Shown here: piece after piece, positions 1 through 4,424 of the stretch | How the letters are laid out: the number at the start of each line of letters is the position of its first letter | Position numbering within the stretch: position 1 is the stretch's first letter | Made by a program: the position numbers and the translations under genes | Assembly: GCA_028098005.1 (NCBI GenBank) | Contig: JAOHFM010000038.1 | Location: 1-14,976, forward strand | Length of the DNA: 14,976 nucleotides | Direction: 5' to 3' | Source: Psychrosphaera sp. | GTDB taxonomy: Bacteria; Pseudomonadota; Gammaproteobacteria; Enterobacterales; Alteromonadaceae | The notes under the pieces: generated by a model | Told to the model about the DNA's origin: nothing | Database searches by the model: none | Seen by the model: only the letters and a program-made list of their open reading frames with translations

Positions 1-932
1 TAGACAATGCGCTGGAAGCAGTAAGAGCGTTATGTGAGCCAGTAAAAGCACCAAGAGACATCAAAGACTTCCAACATTATTTTTGTGGTGAGTCAGGTGT
101 TGAACCAAAGGATGAAAATGAACGCACTGAAAAAGAAGCATTGCGTTTAACCCTTTACCAATCAGTAGCCAAGCTGATACGTGCGTATACCAACGTTGCA
201 AATGAAATGGAGCAAGCTGGTTACACCTTTGAAGAGGCTGAAAATATTAAGAAAGAAGTCGCGTACTTCGAGAAGGTTCGTGACGAAGTTAAGCTTTCCA
301 GTGGCGACTTACTCGAAATGAAACGTTTTGAGCCTGCTATGCGTCAGTTACTTGATATGTATATTCGAGCTGATGACAGTGAACAACTTATGGATTTTGA
401 AGAGCTTGGCTTGATTGATCTAGTGGTAAACAACAACGGTAAAGACTTAGAAGATTTACCTGAAGGCTTGCGTAACAATGAAGATGCAATGGCAGAAGCC
501 ATTGAAAACAATGTTAGAAAAACCATCGTTGATGAAAATCCAGTAAACCCTAAATACTTTGACAGCATGGCAACGTTGCTCGATGAAATCATTAAACAAC
601 GAAGAGAACAGGCTATTAGCTATCAAGAGTATCTAGAGCAAATTAGAGCACTCGCTAAGAAAGTGGTAAATCCAACAGAAAATACGACTCAAAACTACCC
701 TACGTCTGTTGATACGCCAGCCAAACAAGCAATTTACGACAACTTCGGTAACGATGAAGCACTAACAACTAAAATTGATACTGCTGTCCGTTATACCAAG
801 AAAGCTGATTGGCTTGGGGATAGGTTCAAGGAACGTGAGATAGCCAACGCAGTGCGAGAAGAAGCGGCAGGTTATAACATCAATATTGTTGATGTGATGG
901 AGCTAATTAAAGCTCAGAAGGAATACCACTAG
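1..932 (+). CDS. hsdR: Type I restriction endonuclease subunit R, C-terminal part (5' end outside window)
   Basis: This is the 3' end of a restriction-subunit gene that is open from the window edge; the reading frame has codons starting at position 3, so the TTG at 141 is internal and not a start. About 310 residues are visible. They are rich in charged helices and match my recollection of the C-terminal domain of type I R subunits (DUF3387 / T1RH-like_C): a helix with an AYTNVANEMEQAGY-type segment, then KVRDEVKLSSGDLLEMKRFEPAMRQL-like text and an acidic DFEELGLIDLVV stretch. In EcoR124I-like enzymes this domain docks the motor subunit on the methyltransferase core. The nuclease and helicase domains, and hsdM and hsdS, must lie upstream, out of view. 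The stop codon TAG overlaps the next gene's GTG start by one base, so the protease gene is probably in the same operon. Family assignment is confident; the allele's activity cannot be judged. Confidence 0.85.
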   Translation, partial: DNALEAVRALCEPVKAPRDIKDFQHYFCGESGVEPKDENERTEKEALRLTLYQSVAKLIRAYTNVANEMEQAGYTFEEAENIKKEVAYFEKVRDEVKLSSGDLLEMKRFEPAMRQLLDMYIRADDSEQLMDFEELGLIDLVVNNNGKDLEDLPEGLRNNEDAMAEAIENNVRKTIVDENPVNPKYFDSMATLLDEIIKQRREQAISYQEYLEQIRALAKKVVNPTENTTQNYPTSVDTPAKQAIYDNFGNDEALTTKIDTAVRYTKKADWLGDRFKEREIANAVREEAAGYNINIVDVMELIKAQKEYH

Positions 933-1678
933 TGCGCCATACCAAAAGCAATGCTCAGAGTATTGAAGTAGTTCGCATTGGTGACATTGATGTTGAGCTA
1001 AATCGCAGAGCCATTAAAAACATTCACCTGAGCGTGCTTCCGCCAAATGGCAAAGTGCGCTTGTCTATCCCTAACGATACAAGTGAACAAAAGATCAGGC
1101 TGGCAATTGTTAATAAACTGGCTTGGATCAAAAGACAGCAAGCTGACTTTGCAGGACAAGAACGACAATCAATACGAGAAATGGTTAGTGGAGAGTGCCA
1201 CTATTTATGGGGTAAGAAATACCGCTTAAAGCTTGTTGAAGCGCAAGGGAAATATACAGTAACTGCAAAAGGCAACGGTAATTTAGTCTTAGCAGTTGCA
1301 GAAAATACGTCAACCGACAATAAGCTCAAACTGCTTAACCGTTTCTATCGAGATGAAATGCAACGCTCACTTGAGAAATTATTACCTCAATGGGAAAAAA
1401 AACTAGGTGTAAACGCTGGCTCTCTCAATATCAAAAAAATGAAAACCAAATGGGGAAGCTGCAATATTCAAGCTAAGCGCATATGGCTTAACCTTGAACT
1501 TGCTAAGAAGCCACCAGAGTGTATGGAGTTCATCCTTGCCCACGAATTAGTTCATTTACTAGAGCGCCACCACAACGACAGATTTCGCTCTCTCATGGAC
1601 AAACATATGCCTAACTGGCGTGAACGCAGAGACTTGCTTAATAGCCTGCCTCTGGCCTATGAAGACTGGAGCTATTAG
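932..1678 (+). CDS. YgjP/SprT-like zinc metalloprotease (DUF45 family) coupled to hsdR
   Basis: The 248-residue product ends in a gluzincin-like metalloprotease domain. Visible signatures are KWGSC (residues 173-177) and HELVHLLERHHNDRF (204-218), giving predicted zinc ligands H204, H208 and H214 and catalytic E205. This layout, with HExxH and a third His ten residues after the first, matches the YgjP/DUF45 family related to SprT and WLM proteases. The N-terminal ~100 residues form the beta-rich part usual in the family. The start is a GTG at 932 that shares its G with the hsdR stop codon (TAGTG). A strong ribosome site, AGAAGGA, lies at 916-922 with 9 nt spacing, so translational coupling to hsdR is likely. 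Proteins of this type are often found beside type I restriction genes, which suggests turnover or control of the restriction complex, but the substrate is unknown. It is presumably cytoplasmic; no signal peptide is visible. Confidence 0.85.
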   Translation: MRHTKSNAQSIEVVRIGDIDVELNRRAIKNIHLSVLPPNGKVRLSIPNDTSEQKIRLAIVNKLAWIKRQQADFAGQERQSIREMVSGECHYLWGKKYRLKLVEAQGKYTVTAKGNGNLVLAVAENTSTDNKLKLLNRFYRDEMQRSLEKLLPQWEKKLGVNAGSLNIKKMKTKWGSCNIQAKRIWLNLELAKKPPECMEFILAHELVHLLERHHNDRFRSLMDKHMPNWRERRDLLNSLPLAYEDWSY

Positions 1679-2020
1679 TTGTAGCAGCTCTTAAATACTC
1701 TGATACTTTTGGTCAGAAGGTTCGACTAAACCTGACGACCAAAATAGACAAGAAAAGGACGAGCAACTAGCTCGTATTTACCCCTTTACGAGTTAGGGTA
1801 ATTACTTTCTCTCACGTTTAAGAAAACGACCTAATACGTCATTTTTATCCCAAAGGCAAAAGAAGAAATTTGATTTTTATTATATTTAGCAATAAGTTAA
1901 TAACTTTGTTATAACAGATACATGAAGTGAAAGTGAACGACTGCACGGTAGAAAAACGCGCGACTCGCTCGCTATAAACATGTTAGGTACCCAAAAGTAC
2001 TGTGAATTACTGGAGTAGCA
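1679..2020. other. Intergenic region after the restriction operon, with two hairpins
   Basis: No gene is visible in these 342 bases. There are two inverted repeats. One spans 1707-1744, with arms TTTTGGTC/GACCAAAA outside and AGGTT/AACCT inside, separated by a 3x3 internal loop. The other has a 10-bp stem (1767-1776 with 1787-1796, one G-U pair) and a 10-nt loop. Neither is followed by a clear T-run, so they may slow or stop hsd-operon transcription but are not textbook terminators. From about 1860 the sequence is very AT-rich and holds a weak promoter-like pair, TTAGCA (1886-1891) and TATAAC (1910-1915) with an 18-bp spacer. This is the only candidate I see to drive the TIR genes. The stretch 1909-1988 also resembles the remnant of an earlier attC site. 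Confidence 0.5.
1886..1915 (+). promoter_or_regulatory. Weak candidate promoter for the TIR module
   Basis: A -35-like TTAGCA (1886-1891) and a -10-like TATAAC (1910-1915) are separated by 18 bp in an AT-rich stretch. It lies about 105 bp before the first TIR start codon and outside the predicted cassette. The cassette leader (1983-2020) is too short to hold a full promoter, so transcription is expected to come from outside. The match to consensus is only moderate. Confidence 0.3.
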
Positions 2021-2548
2021 ATGGCCATTAAAGCAAGGGATTTACGATCAGCTGCCAATCGTTCAGGAAGAGTTTTTGTATCTAAATCACTTAATGAAGC
2101 TTTAGCTCAAAATAAAAAAACAGCTTTTTTATGTCATAGCCACAAAGATCATGAGCTAGCTAAAGGACTTCAAGTTCTATTGAAAGAAAATGGATGGGAT
2201 TTATACATTGACTGGGAAGACAGCGAAATGCCAAGTACTCCCAACAAAGAAACTGCAAACAGAATTAAGACAAAAATTAGGACTACTGACTGGTTTTTGT
2301 TTCTAGCGACAGAAAATTCAACTCAATCACGTTGGTGTCCTTGGGAAATTGGTTTTGCAGATTCAGCCAAAGGCTACGAACAGATATTAATTATTCCCAC
2401 GGAAGATGATTCCGGAACTTGGTATGGCAACGAATACCTTCAGCTATATAAAAAGATGGATGAAGGAAGTAACAAACAAACGGGCAAGACTGGGTATGCG
2501 GTATTTGACGCAGGGACAAGTTCAGGGACTTGGGTAGAGAATCTTTAA
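2021..2548 (+). CDS. TIR-domain protein, putative NAD+-processing immune sensor
   Basis: The 175-residue product carries a TIR domain from about residue 31 to 150. The first strand and box 1 read KTAFLCHSHKDHELAKGL (33-50). The next strand is followed by YIDWEDSEMP, then a TTDWFLFLATENS strand, and the WxxxE motif RWCPWEIG (W105, E109). E109 is the predicted catalytic glutamate of NAD+-cleaving or cyclising TIR enzymes. The roughly 30-residue N-terminal extension is basic with no recognised domain; there is no membrane segment or signal peptide. The ATG follows a GGAG ribosome site 6 nt upstream, about 40 bp inside the predicted cassette. Twelve bases separate it from the next gene. In bacterial defence such proteins deplete NAD+ or make cyclic ADP-ribose-type signals after phage sensing; that role is inferred from fold and neighbours. 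Confidence 0.85.
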   Translation: MAIKARDLRSAANRSGRVFVSKSLNEALAQNKKTAFLCHSHKDHELAKGLQVLLKENGWDLYIDWEDSEMPSTPNKETANRIKTKIRTTDWFLFLATENSTQSRWCPWEIGFADSAKGYEQILIIPTEDDSGTWYGNEYLQLYKKMDEGSNKQTGKTGYAVFDAGTSSGTWVENL

Positions 2549-2560
2549 AGGAAACTAAAT

Positions 2561-3046
2561 ATGGCTAAAATTCCTGTTTTTTACAGTTTTCATTTTGATA
2601 ATGATGTAATGAGAGTTCAACAAATACGTAACATTGGTAGTATTCAAGGCAACCCTCCTACAACTCCAAATGAATGGGAAACACTAAAGCGTGCCGGTAA
2701 AAATGCAGTAGAGAACTGGATTGATCAAAATATGAAATACAAGCGATGTATTATTGTTTTGATTGGCAGTGAAACTGCTTCAAGGCCATGGGTAGAGCAT
2801 GAAATTATCAAAGCATGGAATGACGGAAAAGCTCTGCTAGGTATTCACATTCATAATCTAAAATGCCCTCGGAATGGAACTAGCAGGAAAGGAAGAAATC
2901 CATTTGATCTTATCAAATTCAATGATGGTAGATCAATGTCAAGCGTTGTACCTTGCTACGACCCTAACTCTTTCAACGTATACCAAGATATATCGAGCAA
3001 TATTTCAAGCTGGATAGAACATGCCATTAAAAACAAGGCAAATTGA
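2561..3046 (+). CDS. TIR-like DUF1863 (ThsB-type) protein
   Basis: The 161-residue product matches the pattern of the MTH538 TIR-like family (DUF1863), which includes ThsB of Thoeris. It opens with VFYSFHFDNDVMRVQQIRN (6-24), has a WETLKRAGKNAVENWID helix (39-55), then CIIVLIGSETASRPWVEHEI (63-82), and then KALLGIHIHNLKC (90-102). W77 and E81 form a WxxxE motif, with E81 at the position of the catalytic glutamate of ThsB-like enzymes. The gene has a ribosome site AAGGA before its ATG and starts 12 bp after the TIR gene. It is followed one base later by the membrane-protein gene, so the three are almost certainly co-expressed. In Thoeris, ThsB proteins detect infection and make a cyclic ADP-ribose isomer that activates ThsA. 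No ThsA is present here, so the partner effector is probably the membrane protein; this is inference. Confidence 0.8.
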   Translation: MAKIPVFYSFHFDNDVMRVQQIRNIGSIQGNPPTTPNEWETLKRAGKNAVENWIDQNMKYKRCIIVLIGSETASRPWVEHEIIKAWNDGKALLGIHIHNLKCPRNGTSRKGRNPFDLIKFNDGRSMSSVVPCYDPNSFNVYQDISSNISSWIEHAIKNKAN

Positions 3047-3047
3047 A

Positions 3048-3491
3048 ATGACTACTGAGCCTATTAAAATAAATCCGGAAGCTGCGTCAATCCAAACGCA
3101 TTTAGGTATCCTTCAGAATGTAATACAGCGCATGGCCTCTAATAGCTCTGCCTGTAAAACTTGGTGTGTTACACTTGTATCAGCTGTTTTAGTAATTGTT
3201 GCTGACAAAGGTAAACCAGATTATGCCTATATCGCGCTTTTACCTACAATTATGTTCACAACTTTAGATGTATATTATCTAGCCCTTGAAAAAGCATTTC
3301 GTAATGCTTATAACGAATTTATTTCAAAGCTTCACAAGAGAACCTTAATGGAAGAGGATTTGTATTCAGTTGCTCCCAAAGGAGATATGTCAAATTTACA
3401 GTTGCAGTCTTTGAAATCATTTTCAGTCTGGGGATTTTACCTATCTCTTGCAGTACTGATTTTTATTACAAAAGCTATAGCAATTGGCTAG
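3048..3491 (+). CDS. Small multi-span membrane protein, candidate effector of the TIR module
   Basis: I prefer the ATG at 3048 (147 residues). It lies one base after the preceding stop, with AAGG (3035-3038) at a good 9-nt spacing. An in-frame ATG at 3021 would add nine residues overlapping the DUF1863 gene. Three hydrophobic stretches are visible: about 38-53, 58-80 and 125-145. A charged cytoplasmic-looking segment (81-120) lies between the second and third. The segment NVIQRMASNSSACKTWCVTL before the first span and TLDVYYLALEKAFRNAYNEF after the second recall a family of short membrane proteins I associate with TIR-type gene neighbourhoods, but I cannot name a Pfam family with certainty. 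Its place as last gene of the cassette, stopping right at the attC, suggests a membrane-disrupting effector triggered by a TIR product. No nucleotide-binding domain (SLOG, macro, SAVED) is present, so how it would sense a signal is unclear. Confidence 0.65.
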   Translation: MTTEPIKINPEAASIQTHLGILQNVIQRMASNSSACKTWCVTLVSAVLVIVADKGKPDYAYIALLPTIMFTTLDVYYLALEKAFRNAYNEFISKLHKRTLMEEDLYSVAPKGDMSNLQLQSLKSFSVWGFYLSLAVLIFITKAIAIG

Positions 3492-3494
3492 GGT

Positions 3495-3566
3495 ACCTAA
3501 CAAAGTACTACTGTCGGACAAATTTTCTGCTACGCTCCAAATTTGCCGCAGAGCGCGGCGTTAGCG
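3495..3566 (+). repeat. attC-like integron recombination site (72 bp)
   Basis: The outer cores are R'' ACCTAAC (3495-3501) and R' GTTAGCG (3560-3566). The inner arms are CGG-A-CAAATTT (3515-3525) and AAATTTG-CCG (3539-3548), which pair perfectly except for one unpaired A at 3518, the type of extrahelical base that sets strand choice in attC hairpins. The hairpin loop is 13 nt (3526-3538). In the integrated form the outer arms pair over five bases (CTAAC/GTTAG); with the cassette's own left end they pair over eleven. The site starts four bases after the membrane-protein stop codon. Confidence 0.8.
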
Positions 3567-3741
3567 GTCGGCTAATAGCTGTGAGAGCCGCCATTCGGCG
3601 CAAACACGTTTTTGTCCATTTATGAGTTAAGGTGAATGTCCGTTATTCGTCCATAACAGCCCTAACCAACTGTGCAGTTAGGTCGAATGCAGAATTGAAA
3701 AATGTCAGATTAGATACGAACTACTACATAAAATGTTTAGA
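3567..3741. other. Intergenic region between the attC-like site and the GIY-YIG gene
   Basis: No gene is visible. The stretch holds a short dyad CCTAAC (3661-3666) / GTTAGG (3677-3682), which resembles attC core half-sites but is only 22 bp overall, too short for a working attC. It also holds smaller GC-rich inverted repeats just after the attC. It contains no convincing terminator for the GIY-YIG gene that ends at 3742. Confidence 0.4.
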
Positions 3742-4206
3742 TTAAAACACCCCATGAAATTTCTGCAATATTTCATTTAGAACATTGCGATCTACCTCTC
3801 CTCGACGTGGGTGGTTACCCAAAACAGCCTTGCCTTTAGATCTAAAAACATAAGCAACTTCTGCTTCTAATTTAGCTACATTATCTCTAAATGGAACGTG
3901 AAAGTCGAAGTTATCTTGTTCAGGGTAAATTGGTCCAATACTCACTAATTTAAATTGGCATTCTTCGGGTTCTAAACCAACCTTTTTAATATTTCTAACC
4001 AATGAGTTACCTTTAGCGTTCTCTTTTAGGTTTAAATGTTGGCTTAATCGACCGATTGGAGAGGATGCATTTGCAGAAGATGAATCGCCCGTCCTCCCAA
4101 TGTACCAATATTCCGAGCTACTTTTTTTATGCTTTATTCTCCAAACGTATAGCCAAAACCCTCTTTCTAGCATTTGTCCACTAAAGCTCGTTTGGTGCAC
4201 ATTCAT
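3742..4206 (-). CDS. GIY-YIG nuclease superfamily protein
   Basis: I chose the ATG at 4206 (154 residues), which has a GAGGA ribosome site about 9 nt upstream; a TTG eleven codons further out has no such support. The protein carries the GIY-YIG pattern: FWLYVWRI (17-24) as the GIY strand, YWYIGRTG (33-40) as the YIG strand, IGRLSQHL (51-58) supplying the conserved Arg53, KLEAEVAYVF (112-121) supplying the metal-binding Glu (E114 or E116), and LGNHP (129-133) with the conserved Asn131. It appears to be little more than a nuclease domain, with no obvious DNA-binding extension, so target choice is unknown. It stands alone, between the cassette and the gcvP terminator, with its own promoter. Stand-alone members occur in defence, repair and mobile-element settings; a role here is inference only. 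Confidence 0.75.
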   Translation of the reverse strand: MNVHQTSFSGQMLERGFWLYVWRIKHKKSSSEYWYIGRTGDSSSANASSPIGRLSQHLNLKENAKGNSLVRNIKKVGLEPEECQFKLVSIGPIYPEQDNFDFHVPFRDNVAKLEAEVAYVFRSKGKAVLGNHPRRGEVDRNVLNEILQKFHGVF

Positions 4207-4237
4207 TTTACTGTTCCTCTGGCGCTTACTCTCGATC

Positions 4238-4266
4238 AAAATATCTTTTAATTAATAATATATCAA
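4238..4266 (-). promoter_or_regulatory. Candidate sigma-70 promoter for the GIY-YIG gene
   Basis: On the minus strand TTGATA (4261-4266) and TATTTT (4238-4243) are 17 bp apart. The predicted transcript would start near 4231, leaving about 25 nt before the ATG at 4206 with a GAGGA ribosome site within it. It lies between the gcvP-operon terminator and the gene, which fits independent expression. Confidence 0.5.
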
Positions 4267-4288
4267 CAAGTTGCATTTCAAACATCCA

Positions 4289-4316
4289 ATAAAAAAGCGG
4301 CCTTTAAAGGGACCGC
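4289..4316 (-). terminator. Rho-independent terminator of the gcvTHP operon
   Basis: Read on the minus strand, GCGGTC (4316-4311) pairs with GGCCGC (4302-4297), with one U-G pair and an 8-nt loop, and is followed at once by TTTTTTAT (4296-4289). It lies about 110 bp after the gcvP stop codon and before the GIY-YIG promoter. Confidence 0.8.
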
Positions 4317-4353
4317 CTAATATAATTATTTCTCCAATTAACTTGAGTCTCTG

Positions 4354-4409
4354 TCGGGAAACTTAGTTATTTCGGGAAACTTCTTTATTTCTATCGGGAA
4401 ACTTAGTTA
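4354..4409. repeat. Three short direct repeats in the gcvP 3' untranslated region
   Basis: TCGGGAAACTT occurs three times, at 4354-4364, 4372-4382 and 4394-4404. The first and third copies are identical over 16 bases (TCGGGAAACTTAGTTA). Copy starts are 18 and 22 bp apart. They sit between the gcvP stop codon and the operon terminator, so they are transcribed as AAGUUUCCCGA in the gcv mRNA tail. Confidence 0.75.
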
Positions 4410-4424
4410 ATCTGCACAGAAAAA

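Larger units (their letters stand above)
1983..3560 (+). mobile_element. Integron-type gene cassette carrying a three-gene TIR module
   Basis: The left boundary is the core site GTTAGGT (1982-1988, form GTTRRRY). The right boundary is an attC-like site beginning ACCTAAC (3495-3501, form RYYYAAC) and ending at GTTAGCG (3560-3566). Integron integrases cut between G and T of the core, so the mobile unit would run from T1983 to G3560. Joining the two ends gives a circle in which GGGTACCTAAC faces G-TTAGGTACCC: an 11-bp perfect outer arm, as expected because both halves come from one attC. In the window this appears as a 12-bp inverted repeat, 1981-1992 and 3491-3502. All three genes point toward the attC, the usual cassette orientation, and the last stop codon abuts it. 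No intI gene is visible. The call rests on structure and was not tested with an attC covariance model. Confidence 0.8.

Noticed and set aside
141..932. A complete 263-residue gene starting at TTG 141
   Set aside because: The frame is open to the left edge and the upstream residues continue the restriction-subunit domain, so the TTG is an internal leucine codon.
1047..1229. 60-codon plus-strand open frame inside the metalloprotease gene
   Set aside because: It is an out-of-frame shadow of a well-supported gene and lacks any domain pattern.
4354..4409. CRISPR array
   Set aside because: The repeats are only 11-16 bases with 7-11-base gaps and three copies; no leader or cas gene is present.
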